Assembly: GCA_021777035.1 (NCBI GenBank)
Contig: JAIQZR010000124.1
Coordinates: 1-41,400 of the forward strand
From: Candidatus Scalindua sp.
GTDB lineage: Bacteria > Planctomycetota > Brocadiia > Brocadiales > Scalinduaceae
Reading direction: 5' to 3'
Length of the DNA stretch: 41,400 nt
Shown here: positions 7,824 to 16,327 of the stretch, one piece after another
Layout of the letters: each line of letters begins with the position of its first letter
How positions within the stretch are numbered: the first letter of the stretch is position 1
The notes under the pieces: model-generated
The model's database searches: none
Told to the model about the DNA's origin: nothing
The model's input: the letters and a program-made list of their open reading frames with translations, nothing else
Program-made: the position numbers and the translations under genes

Positions 7824-8976
7824 GCAGGGCCTCCTGCACTGGCTTAGCGATTTCCTTCTCGGTTAAATAGCAGCTGGGATCAGGGGCGCCAAAATCATCA
7901 TAAACCGCCATGGCTCTGGCCCTTGAGCCGCCTCTACAGATTTCCAGAAATCTGCAATTTGCACACTTACCACGGAACAGGCTTTCTCTGTTTCTCAGCT
8001 TCCACAGGAACTCATTATCACTATTCCAAATATCATTAAAGCTTTTCTCCCTAATGTTCCCCAGTTCTGTTTTCAGGTGCTGACTGGCGTAAACATTACC
8101 TACCTCGTCAATGTATGCAAGTTTTTCCCCGCAACCTTCACCGCCATTACGGAGAAAGTGTTCGTACACCGCCTCGGCTTTTTGTGGGTTTTCCTTCAGA
8201 ACTTGCATGTAAATGTAGGCGGCATCAGCGTAGTTTCCAACGGTGAGCACTTCAAGATCGTGATTGTGGCTGTTTATCTCAACGGTCTTCTTAAACAGAC
8301 TATTCACGGCTTTCCGTCGATCATCTGGTGACAGATCATTATTCATAAGATCTCTCCCTCGACCGGCATACTCAAGATGATAAACACAGAGACGGTGAAA
8401 ACCTTCCTTAACCAAGAGTTCCATAATACCTGAAAGTTCATGATAGTTGTGCCGTGTCATAGTAAACCTCAGTCCTGTCTTTATCCCGGCATCGCAGAGA
8501 TTCCGCATCCCCTGAAGCGCATTGCTGTATGCATCTACGCTGCCCCTGAAGTAGTTATTCGTCTCAGCCAGACCATCCAGACTGACGCCAACGTATCCAA
8601 AACCAGCATCTGCCGCCTTTGCAGCTATCTCCGGGGTAACTGTAGTACCATTGGAAGAGACTATGACCATCAAACCTATCTCCCTGGCATACCGCCCCAA
8701 CTCGAAAACATCCGCCCGTAAAAAAGGCTCGCCACCAGAGAGTATCAGGAATGGGGAACCGCAGTCCTTCAGTTCATCAAGCATCTTTTTTGCTTCATCA
8801 GTAGAGAGTTCTCCTTCAGAGACTGTGTTGCCACCGGAATAACAGTGCATACAATTTAGATTGCACCTCTTCGTCGTGCACCATACTACAACCGGTGCAG
8901 ATCCCTCACTGCGCTTATGGCGAAGTGCCTTGTTTTCAAGTTTCTCCGATACCAGTATCCTGCTAACTTCTATCAT
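7816..8976 (-). CDS. Radical SAM/SPASM protein, NirJ/AhbC-like paralogue 2
   Basis: 386 residues with C38-x3-C42-x2-C45 (CNLNCMHCY), SGGEPFLRADVF for SAM binding, VSLDGLAETNNYFRG and HLEYAGRGRD. These are the canonical NirJ/AhbC motifs, and of the three copies this one has the most NirJ-like C-terminus (GNIREKSFNDIW, CANCRFLEICRGG, PDPSCYLTEKE). NirJ removes propionate groups from a didecarboxysiroheme intermediate in heme d1 synthesis; AhbC acts on related substrates in the siroheme-dependent heme route. It overlaps paralogue 3 by 14 bp and paralogue 1 by 8 bp. The cysteine found just before PYW in copies 1 and 3 is absent here, so the auxiliary-cluster ligation may differ. Confidence 0.88.
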   Translation of the reverse strand: MIEVSRILVSEKLENKALRHKRSEGSAPVVVWCTTKRCNLNCMHCYSGGNTVSEGELSTDEAKKMLDELKDCGSPFLILSGGEPFLRADVFELGRYAREIGLMVIVSSNGTTVTPEIAAKAADAGFGYVGVSLDGLAETNNYFRGSVDAYSNALQGMRNLCDAGIKTGLRFTMTRHNYHELSGIMELLVKEGFHRLCVYHLEYAGRGRDLMNNDLSPDDRRKAVNSLFKKTVEINSHNHDLEVLTVGNYADAAYIYMQVLKENPQKAEAVYEHFLRNGGEGCGEKLAYIDEVGNVYASQHLKTELGNIREKSFNDIWNSDNEFLWKLRNRESLFRGKCANCRFLEICRGGSRARAMAVYDDFGAPDPSCYLTEKEIAKPVQEALHD

Positions 8977-10174
8977 GTAACCTGACCTTTGCCCCGCTAA
9001 TCTCCTCCTCTGTCAGATAGCACGCTGGGTCTTCCCCGAAAGGATCACCACAAGCCACCTCCGCCCTGACCCTACATCCCATGCATAGGTGACTAAGCTT
9101 ACACCTCCCGCACTTGTCCTTAAGATAGCGCGTTTTGTCCCTCATCTTGGCAAGGATCTCATTTTCCTCGTCAAACCAGATGTCGCTGAATTTCTTCTCC
9201 CGAATATTGCCAATTGTTCGACTCTGCCAGTAGGGGCAAAGGTGCACGTCCCCTCGGTTGTCCACGTTCGCAAGCCCGTCTCCTGCCGGACATCCACTCT
9301 GCATGGCAAGGAGTTTTTCCACCTCAGCAGCGCGCTCCGGGTCGTGCTCCGCAACATTTTGCAGCAGATAAATACCGTCAGCATAATTATCAGCCGTGAC
9401 AATATTCATGCCGTTACTCACCTTGGCCTCCTCTATTACGTAGTCCATCACCTCTCTCCTCTGATCGTTGAAGATATCCCAGTCAATAATCTCCTTACCT
9501 CTGCCACCGTATACAAGTTGAAAGAGTGAGAATCTTGGTATTTTCTCGCGTCTGGTTATCTCAAGAACCTTGGACAGCTCATCATAGTTCTGATTTGTAA
9601 TGGCAAACCTTACGCCCGTCCTGACGCCTACCTCCATGAGATACCTCAGCCCCTGAATCGACTTCTCAAAGGCCCCCTTAGCACCCCTGAAACTATCATG
9701 AACTTTCTCAGTACCGTCCAGGCTGACACCTACATAGGCGAAACCCGCATCCTTGATCTTCTTTGCTGTCTCCCTGGTTATAAGGGTGCTGTTGGTCGAT
9801 AGTATGGTTCTAAGCCCCTGCTTCATGGCGTAGACATTAAGTTCATATATATCTTCTCGCAACAGCGGCTCGCCACCAGAAAAAACAAGCATAGGCGATT
9901 TTATTGCCACCAATTCATCGATCATGTTCATCGCTTCCCTGGTCGTAAGGTCACCCATATCTTCCTCTGACCCTGCATCTTCTGGTCCCACTGCGTTAAT
10001 ATAACAATGGGCGCAGCTCAGATTACACTTCCTGGTTACATTCCAAACCACCATAGGAGAAGCTGTCTTGGAGAAGCGAAGCATCCACTTTGGTGTCTTC
10101 TCCTTAACTGCGGAGTACCTTTTTATCTCGTTCAACGTTTCCGTGCTTTGTAAAAGTTTCGTACAATTTATCAT
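8963..10174 (-). CDS. Radical SAM/SPASM protein, NirJ/AhbC-like paralogue 3
   Basis: First radical SAM gene after nirS. C50-x3-C54-x2-C57 (CNLSCAHCY), FSGGEPLLREDIY, VSLDGTEKVHDSFRG and LVYGGRGKE are all present; the C-terminal part has GCPAGDGLANVDNRGDVH, CGRCKLSHLCMGC and EDPACYLTEEE. A short acidic insertion (about 62-74) follows the cluster motif. The start at 10174 (MINCTKLL) is preferred because copies 1 and 2 also begin MI-x2-S/T-x-L; an ATG 12 nt upstream (10186) is possible and no strong ribosome binding site decides. The C-terminal half is closely similar to copy 1, suggesting these two arose by a later duplication. Likely acts in heme d1 (or heme) synthesis. Confidence 0.88.
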   Translation of the reverse strand: MINCTKLLQSTETLNEIKRYSAVKEKTPKWMLRFSKTASPMVVWNVTRKCNLSCAHCYINAVGPEDAGSEEDMGDLTTREAMNMIDELVAIKSPMLVFSGGEPLLREDIYELNVYAMKQGLRTILSTNSTLITRETAKKIKDAGFAYVGVSLDGTEKVHDSFRGAKGAFEKSIQGLRYLMEVGVRTGVRFAITNQNYDELSKVLEITRREKIPRFSLFQLVYGGRGKEIIDWDIFNDQRREVMDYVIEEAKVSNGMNIVTADNYADGIYLLQNVAEHDPERAAEVEKLLAMQSGCPAGDGLANVDNRGDVHLCPYWQSRTIGNIREKKFSDIWFDEENEILAKMRDKTRYLKDKCGRCKLSHLCMGCRVRAEVACGDPFGEDPACYLTEEEISGAKVRLHDRS

Positions 10175-10217
10175 TCGGCACCGCATCTTTCAGTCGGAAA
10201 GAAAGAAAAAATAAAAC

Positions 10218-10248
10218 AGGCACGGACAAACTTTGTTTGTCCGTGCCT
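10218..10248 (-). terminator. Rho-independent-type hairpin between nirS and the radical SAM genes
   Basis: A perfect 14-bp stem (AGGCACGGACAAAC / GTTTGTCCGTGCCT) with a 3-nt loop is followed on the minus strand by a T-rich run (GTTTTATTTTTTC). It lies 34 nt beyond the nirS stop and 44 nt before the first radical SAM start, so it would end or attenuate the nirS message. Its inner 11 bp recur as a hairpin at 24,014-24,038, so it may be a repeat recruited as a terminator. Confidence 0.65.
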
Positions 10249-10282
10249 ACCTGTAATCTACCTAAATAATCCTGAAAACCTG

Positions 10283-11977
10283 TTAATACACGTCGTGTAC
10301 CGTGTTATATACATTGAACTTACCAGTAGGCGTGAGAAGGTTTGGTATCCTTGCTTTCTCTGTAAGGGTCTTGTCATCAAAAATCACTATCTCGCCTGCC
10401 TGGCCCTTGTCAGCATCTCCCAAATTGCCCCAGATGCTTATCCAGACTTCGTCACCTGCTTTATTGTACTCCATATGCACAGCCTTGCCATAGTCTGCGA
10501 CTTTCAAAGTCTTGAATATCCCGGCGTCCATATTTTCCTTGTCATATACAACAACACTTGTCCGATCTTTCGTTTTCTTACCAAGGGGAGAGTCAAGCCA
10601 GACCCATTTGCTATTCGGATGGGTCTTAATAAACAGGTTGCCGGAGCTAAGCGCATTTATTTTCCTGACCACTTTCCAGGCACTATCCGGGTGGTTCACC
10701 GGATCCGTGCCTATCACTGACACCACACTATCGCCAATATGTCCTGAGGCCCAGACCGGTCCGTACTCCGGATCGACCCAGTTTGCCCCTCTTCCAGGAT
10801 GCGGTTTAATGCCACCGGTATCGACAAGGGCAACAAGTTTCTTTTCCTTAGCATCTATTACGGCAATCTTGTTCCTCGCGTTTGCTGCCACAAGGAAGTA
10901 GCGTTTGGTTGAATCCCAGCCTCCGTCATGCAAGAAGCGTTCGGCCTCAATCATTTTAATTGCCGGATTGTCTGGGTCAGAATAATCCACGAGCCATACC
11001 TGCCCTGTTTCTTTAATGCTCAAGACCCATTCCGGTGCGAAGTGCGACGCTACAATGCTGGCTACACGCGGCTCAGGGTGAAACTCTTCTGTGTCGTAAG
11101 TAAATCCCAGAGTACTCACTATTTTAATCGGCTCAAGAGTGGCGCCATCCAGAATCACAAACTGAGGCGGCCAGTAACCGCCGACTACAGCGTACTTGTC
11201 TTCGAAGCCTTTGAACTTGCTCACATCGACAGATCGCGCGTCAAGAGAGCATCGAATCTCTGCTACTGTGTCAGGCTTTTTCATCCAGAGGTCTATTATT
11301 GTGCACTTGCCATCTCTGCCAATAGAATACACGTATCTTCCAGACATTGACATCCTGACGATATGAACAGCATAACCTGAATCTATAGTACTCACTACCT
11401 CTTTGGTATCGCCATCAATAATCGCTATCTTACCAGCATCGCGTAAAACCACGGCAAACATATTCTCCACATCACGATTATGCTCCGGCTTGGTAGGACG
11501 TTTCTCCGGCGGAATCAACACCTTCCAACTACCCCTGACAGACTTCATATCCCACTGAGGCGGAATAGGAGGTTCGTTCATAACATACTTTGTTAAGAGG
11601 TCTGTCTCTTCGCTGGTAATAGTACCCATTTTCCCCCAGCCTGGCATGCCTCCACCAGTCCCAAACCATATAAAATCTCTGATCTTCTTTATTCCCTTAG
11701 GTATTGTCTTCACGGGTGTCAGATCCGGCCCGGTGGCCCCTTTCCTTAGAACTCCGTGACAGCCTGCGCAACGGTCAAAGTAAATCACCCTGCACTTCTC
11801 GAACTCTTCAGGAGTAAGGGAATACGCTGATGGATCAGCTTCTGGCGTTGCTACTTTTTCCGTTTTAACTTCTGACGATACTACCGGTTTTGACTTAACT
11901 TCCTCATTGGCCGTCGCATAAGTACCACATACCATAAAAGCGACAACTAACATGATTGCAATTACAAATCCTCTCAT
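10283..11977 (-). CDS. nirS: Cytochrome cd1 nitrite reductase
   Basis: 564-residue periplasmic enzyme that reduces nitrite to nitric oxide. A signal peptide (1 to about 23) and a linker are followed by the cytochrome c domain with CAGCH (70-74). The C-terminal eight-bladed propeller binds heme d1; its proximal ligand is His205 in GYAVHIVRMSMSGRY. The two distal catalytic histidines are His350 (RFLHDGGWDS) and His393 (KPHPGRGANW), with the family motif YGPVWASGHIGD just after. The ATG at 11977 has GGAGG 8 nt upstream; a longer reading from 12019 would add a non-signal extension. The gene is preceded by a leader of over 550 nt that carries the twin-palindrome element and is followed by a terminator hairpin and three NirJ/AhbC-like genes. 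NirF, NirN and the NirD/L/G/H proteins are not in the window. Confidence 0.97.
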   Translation of the reverse strand: MRGFVIAIMLVVAFMVCGTYATANEEVKSKPVVSSEVKTEKVATPEADPSAYSLTPEEFEKCRVIYFDRCAGCHGVLRKGATGPDLTPVKTIPKGIKKIRDFIWFGTGGGMPGWGKMGTITSEETDLLTKYVMNEPPIPPQWDMKSVRGSWKVLIPPEKRPTKPEHNRDVENMFAVVLRDAGKIAIIDGDTKEVVSTIDSGYAVHIVRMSMSGRYVYSIGRDGKCTIIDLWMKKPDTVAEIRCSLDARSVDVSKFKGFEDKYAVVGGYWPPQFVILDGATLEPIKIVSTLGFTYDTEEFHPEPRVASIVASHFAPEWVLSIKETGQVWLVDYSDPDNPAIKMIEAERFLHDGGWDSTKRYFLVAANARNKIAVIDAKEKKLVALVDTGGIKPHPGRGANWVDPEYGPVWASGHIGDSVVSVIGTDPVNHPDSAWKVVRKINALSSGNLFIKTHPNSKWVWLDSPLGKKTKDRTSVVVYDKENMDAGIFKTLKVADYGKAVHMEYNKAGDEVWISIWGNLGDADKGQAGEIVIFDDKTLTEKARIPNLLTPTGKFNVYNTVHDVY

Positions 11978-12532
11978 AACTTTTACCTCCAAGAGATTGA
12001 CTTTGATAAAAATATCCACCTTTTAGGACTTGCCTCATCCCCCCCCTTCCATAGTTCTAAAAGTTTCAAAAGAAAATATTTAAAATATAAACACTCATGG
12101 CTTGACTGTCTTCTGTGCAAGCTTATGTTCCTACCTGTAAGCCATCGCTTTGTCTAGCTATGGCTAAAATATCCCCTCCCCCATTGTTCTAAGACAAACT
12201 GCCAACCTTGCTATGCACAAAACCATCAAATATTTTAAACGGACTACCATGAAACAATTTCTCGAAGATAAAATAGCACTTATATTTTGATCTGTAAATT
12301 GATGCTATCCTCCATTTATGCCTTTTTTTTGCTTAATCCTTAAAAGCAAAACCACTTATTTGCGAAATATTTTCTATCTATGACAGTATATTTAAATACC
12401 ATGTCTCTTAAAATCGCGCAAAAGATGTACCACGTGTGAAAAGATAAACATAATAGATGCGACTGCCTAAGTGATTGATTTATATACACATAAATGTTTA
12501 CCCTTTTAGCAAAGCAAGCAGCTTGACACTCG
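11978..12532 (-). other. Long leader/intergenic region upstream of nirS
   Basis: No credible gene is seen here. A C-rich phrase ending in AG/GTTCTAA occurs twice (about 12,037-12,060 and 12,170-12,191). A 10-bp hairpin with one mismatch (12,140-12,149 with 12,156-12,165) lies between them. If transcription starts near the twin-palindrome element, the nirS mRNA would have a structured leader of about 500 nt. No riboswitch family is recognised. Confidence 0.4.
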
Positions 12533-12600
12533 CACACAATTTTTTTTGACAATTTGTCAATTTGCGTGGTGGTTCAAGGAGATGAAGGACATTCTGTCAG
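12533..12600 (-). promoter_or_regulatory. Twin-palindrome element, copy 2 (upstream of nirS)
   Basis: Palindromes TTGACA-ATT-TGTCAA (12,546-12,560) and a weaker GGACA-TTC-TGTCA type (12,586-12,600) have centres 40 bp apart, with the same eight-base A-tract and GTGTG on the minus-strand side as at 2,172-2,239. It ends 556 nt before the nirS start. A further half-site (TGTCAA at 12,679-12,684) lies 84 bp beyond the second centre. The remaining DNA to 12,805 shows no supportable gene. Confidence 0.65.
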
Positions 12601-12805
12601 GGATTAATATATTGCCAGAAAGCAGAAAGAGACGGCACAGTGATTTTCAAAAACTGAATCTATAATGATGTGCAAATTTGTCAAGATACCTAATTTTAAA
12701 CTGCCTATTAAAAATGATAATTGTTTATCTTGTTCCGAGGAAACGTTGTATGAAAAACAGCAAACCGTATCAAAGAACATATTTGAAAAACTTTTCTATC
12801 TAAGC

Positions 12806-14866
12806 CTAATCTACTTTTTCAGACTCATTCTTTGCTTGCGCAATGATCGCCGGAACAAGATGTGATGGGACTATATCATAATGTGAAAGCTCCATACTAT
12901 ATGAACCCCTTCCACCTGTCATTGATTTCAACTCTGTTTCGTAGTTTTTTATCTCATCCATGGGAATACTTGCCTGAACTACCTGGAGGTCGCCAAAAGA
13001 ATCCATACCCTGCACCCGGCCTCTCCTGGAAGAGAGGCTACCTGTTACATCGCCCATAAACACAGAGGGGATAGTTACCTCTATGTTAACTACAGGCTCC
13101 AGCAAAACGGGCTTAGCATCGTTAAATGCCAGATGAAATGCCTTTGATGCCGCTATCTTAAACGCAGCTTCTGAAGAATCAACATTATGAAATGAACCGT
13201 CGTATAGTTCGACCTTCACGTCTACTATCGGATTATTGCTTAGAACCCCATTTGCTATTGTTTCTCTTAAACCCTTTTCCACAGCCGGAATATACTGAGA
13301 TGGAATTGATCCGCCTACAATTTTACTTACGAATTCAAAACCGCTACCCCTCTCCAGAGGTTCTATACGCAAATAAACTTCCCCATACTGCCCCTTGCCC
13401 CCAGTCTGTTTTTTATGTTTATATTGTGCACTTGCTTTCGCTGTAATCGTTTCTTTGTGTGGGATCTTTGGCTGTCGCGCCTCTACCTCAATATCATAAC
13501 GACTCCTTAATCTACTCAAGATCACATCCAGGTGTAGATTACTCATACCCGTAACAACTAATTCATGCGTCTGAGCGTCTCTAGAAACCTTAAACGTACT
13601 GTCTTCTGCTGCCAGCCTGTTTAGCGTCTCGCTTATCTTCTGTTCCGCCCCTCGGCTTTTAGGTTCAATAGCCAGAGAAGCCATAGGCTTTGGAAATACA
13701 ATATCCTTAAACTTAACTTTCGCGTGAGGATCACATAGTGTATCAGAAACCGATATGTCTTCGATTTTCGATATTGTAACAATGTCACCAGGTATGGCCG
13801 TTTCTATTTCCTGTTGTTCTTTTCCGAAAGTTTTGAACATATGTCCGATCTTCTCATTCTTCTTTGAACGCACGTTGTAAATCTCAGGATGACCCTCCAA
13901 TGTACCGGAATGTATTCTAAAGAAACTAAGTTTACCAACAAATGGGTCTGTAATCGATTTGAACACCTGCGCACTAAAAGGAGCATTTTTTGAAACTTCC
14001 ACATCTTTTTCCTCTTCAGATACCTTATCACCATTCACACTCATGCACTTACAGGCCAGGCCTTTTTCCGGAGAAGGTGTAAATTTCGCAATTACATCTA
14101 TGATACCTTCAATACCCAACCCACTCTTGTTCTCGCAACATAAAACAGGTACAATACTGCCCGCAGCGATTGCTGTGTTAAAGCACCCCCTAAGAGTTTC
14201 ATCAGATATTTCCTCCCCATCAAGATATTTTTCCAGTTGAGTATCACATACAGAGACAGTGCCTTCAACCAACTTCTCACGGCAGTCATCAACATCACCA
14301 ATCACGTCACCTGGCATTTCATCAGGCAGATTCAAGATGTCTACCACCCCTTTAAACTCCGCCCCATGACCTACAGGCAACATTAAAGGCAGGCACTCTT
14401 CACCAAATATATTTTGAATTGAATCTAGAAGTGCGGGATAGTCAATATTCTCACCATCCATCTTTGTGATTACAACCACTCGAGCCAGCCCTGCTTTACT
14501 GGCAATCTCCCACATTTTTTGAGTATTGACTTGGATTCCGCTTGTTGCTGAAACTACTACTATTGCAGTTTCTACTGCATTTAAAGCACCTATTGAACCG
14601 TTTATAAAATCGGGATATCCAGGCGTGTCTATTACATTAATCTCTTTGTCTTGCCAATTGCAATGTAGCACCGAAGAATCAATGGTAGTCTTCCTCTCTT
14701 TTTCCTCCGAATCAAAGTCTGAGACGGAAGTGCCATCATCAACACTACCTAAACGCTTTGTAGCTCCTGTCTTAAATAATATACCTTCTACCAGCGAAGT
14801 CTTTCCTGACGCACCATGTCCAACAAATGCCACGTTTCTAATATCTTTCGTTTCATATTGTTCCAT
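12806..14866 (-). CDS. Elongation factor G-like GTPase (EF-G2/FusA2 type)
   Basis: 686 residues with the full EF-G architecture. The G domain has P-loop GHGASGKT (16-23), DTPGY (80-84) and TKMD (134-137); domains II and III follow, and domain IV has GGSIPSQYIPAVEKGLRE, then a C-terminal domain V. Two features separate it from housekeeping EF-G: the P-loop reads GHGASGKT rather than AHIDAGKT, and the switch II His of DTPGH, used for GTP hydrolysis, is Tyr. Both are typical of the paralogous EF-G2/FusA2 group, whose cellular role is less clear and whose GTPase activity is often weak. A strong AAGGAGG lies 5 nt before the ATG. Last gene of the minus-strand series hisH to EF-G2 (42 nt gap). Confidence 0.9.
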   Translation of the reverse strand: MEQYETKDIRNVAFVGHGASGKTSLVEGILFKTGATKRLGSVDDGTSVSDFDSEEKERKTTIDSSVLHCNWQDKEINVIDTPGYPDFINGSIGALNAVETAIVVVSATSGIQVNTQKMWEIASKAGLARVVVITKMDGENIDYPALLDSIQNIFGEECLPLMLPVGHGAEFKGVVDILNLPDEMPGDVIGDVDDCREKLVEGTVSVCDTQLEKYLDGEEISDETLRGCFNTAIAAGSIVPVLCCENKSGLGIEGIIDVIAKFTPSPEKGLACKCMSVNGDKVSEEEKDVEVSKNAPFSAQVFKSITDPFVGKLSFFRIHSGTLEGHPEIYNVRSKKNEKIGHMFKTFGKEQQEIETAIPGDIVTISKIEDISVSDTLCDPHAKVKFKDIVFPKPMASLAIEPKSRGAEQKISETLNRLAAEDSTFKVSRDAQTHELVVTGMSNLHLDVILSRLRSRYDIEVEARQPKIPHKETITAKASAQYKHKKQTGGKGQYGEVYLRIEPLERGSGFEFVSKIVGGSIPSQYIPAVEKGLRETIANGVLSNNPIVDVKVELYDGSFHNVDSSEAAFKIAASKAFHLAFNDAKPVLLEPVVNIEVTIPSVFMGDVTGSLSSRRGRVQGMDSFGDLQVVQASIPMDEIKNYETELKSMTGGRGSYSMELSHYDIVPSHLVPAIIAQAKNESEKVD

Positions 14867-14908
14867 TGTCGCCTCCTTAGAGAGTCCACTATTGCCAATT
14901 TTTTCAAT

Positions 14909-15565
14909 TCATAATTCACCAAAATTCTTGAGAATCATTAAGCCGTAATGCTGGCTTTTCTCAGGATGAAATTGCATTGCAAATACATTGTCAATCGATA
15001 TCATGGATACAAACGAGACACCATGATCCGTCTCGGTAGCAACAACATCATCCCTATTCGGAATCACATAATAAGAGTGTACAAAGTACATATATGGGTC
15101 TGCCGGTAAGCCTTTTAAGATTGACACTTTTTTCTTCTCTCGTATTGTGTTCCAGCCCATATGAGGTATTTTCAATTTCTGATTGTCTGCAATGGACAAC
15201 ACCTTAATCGTGTCTGTACCCTCTCTGGGTCTGCCAGCCTTAAATCTAACTACCTCACCAGGAACTATGTCCAGGCCTTCATGCACTCCATCCTCATGGC
15301 TTCTCGTAAAGAGCAGGTGAAGCCCAAGGCAAATCCCAAGAAAAAGCTTGTTCTGTTTTATATGGTTTTTTATTGGCCCTATTAGATTTCTTTCCTGCAA
15401 ACCATCTTTCGCATCCTTAAAGGCACCAACACCCGGTAAAACAATTTTTTCAGCATTTTCTATAATTTCAGGATTATCAGTTACAACCGCATCAAAGCCG
15501 ACTTTCTCAAATGCCTTTTCTACACTCCGAAGGTTACCCATTCCATAGTCTATAATCGCTATCAT
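14909..15565 (-). CDS. hisH: Imidazole glycerol phosphate synthase, glutaminase subunit
   Basis: 218-residue class I glutamine amidotransferase that supplies ammonia to HisF in histidine synthesis. It starts MIAIIDYGMGNLRSVEKA, has the oxyanion/nucleophile region GICLGLHLLF with Cys79, and the catalytic His-Glu pair in FHPEKSQ near the C-terminus; PHMGWN is a HisH hallmark. The start at 15565 forms an ATGA overlap with the upstream OmpA-type gene; a longer reading to 15691 would only be the overlapping frame of that gene. hisF and hisA are not adjacent, so the his genes are dispersed. Confidence 0.95.
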   Translation of the reverse strand: MIAIIDYGMGNLRSVEKAFEKVGFDAVVTDNPEIIENAEKIVLPGVGAFKDAKDGLQERNLIGPIKNHIKQNKLFLGICLGLHLLFTRSHEDGVHEGLDIVPGEVVRFKAGRPREGTDTIKVLSIADNQKLKIPHMGWNTIREKKKVSILKGLPADPYMYFVHSYYVIPNRDDVVATETDHGVSFVSMISIDNVFAMQFHPEKSQHYGLMILKNFGEL

Positions 15566-16215
15566 TCGTCTGCCAGAACAACAATCTCCACTCTTCGATT
15601 TTTCTTCTTTCCACTCTTGTCCTTGTTGCTTGCAACAGGTTGGTTTTCTCCAAAACCAGCAATATACAACGACTTCTGATCCAAATGGCAATTATCTACT
15701 AGATAATGAAGCACTGTCGCAGCCCTCACGGCAGAAAGTTCCCAATTGGACTTGTAAACTTGCTTTGTGCGTTTGATGGGATCACTATCAGTATGCCCCT
15801 CAATCCTGATAGTTTCATTGGGAAAATCTTTTTTGAGCACACTACACACTTTTGACAAACTGGACTTTGCCTCCTTTTTCAGTTTAATCTGCCCAGAATT
15901 AAATAAAACTGACGACGGGAGTACAATAGAGATGTGACCTTCCTTGATCTTGACACTTACACCTGTTCCCTTCAGACGCTGCTCCATATTGCGCCTTGCC
16001 CTCTCTAATTTATCCTTCTCTTGAATTAATTTTGATATTTCTTCCTCGCTGGCAGCATATTTACTATTCAAACCCTCTTTTTCACTTTGCAGCTCTTCTA
16101 TTCTTTGAGACATAAATACTTTTTCTTCCCGAAGACTCGTCAACTCTCCGCATCCCACAAAAATGGCCATCAACGATAAAAAGAAACATCTTACAAATCC
16201 TGACTTGAAACCCAT
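15562..16215 (-). CDS. OmpA/MotB-family lipoprotein with coiled coil
   Basis: 217-residue outer-envelope lipoprotein: signal peptide and lipobox with Cys22 (AIFVGC), a coiled coil (about 30-85, rich in Glu/Lys/Ser heptads) and a C-terminal OmpA-like peptidoglycan-binding domain. The last shows IRIEGHTDSDP, LSAVRAATVLHYL and GFGENQPVASN with KKNRRVEIVV at the end. It probably links the outer membrane to peptidoglycan or a peptidoglycan-like layer. GGAGG lies 5 nt before the ATG at 16215; the ATG at 16227 lies upstream of that site. It overlaps hisH by 4 bp. Confidence 0.9.
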   Translation of the reverse strand: MGFKSGFVRCFFLSLMAIFVGCGELTSLREEKVFMSQRIEELQSEKEGLNSKYAASEEEISKLIQEKDKLERARRNMEQRLKGTGVSVKIKEGHISIVLPSSVLFNSGQIKLKKEAKSSLSKVCSVLKKDFPNETIRIEGHTDSDPIKRTKQVYKSNWELSAVRAATVLHYLVDNCHLDQKSLYIAGFGENQPVASNKDKSGKKKNRRVEIVVLADE

Positions 16216-16327
16216 AAACACCTCCATTCTCTAAAATTGAAACTACAAGAGTTGAAAAACTTCTTAATAATAGTCTTACATATTTACTCCTATATTATTT
16301 CTCTTAACTTGTTAAAGGTGTAAATTA

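Noticed and set aside
12665-12865. Plus-strand open frame of 66 codons beyond the nirS element
   Set aside because: Composition is unlike the real proteins, there is no ribosome binding site, and it runs into the 3' end of the EF-G2-like gene.
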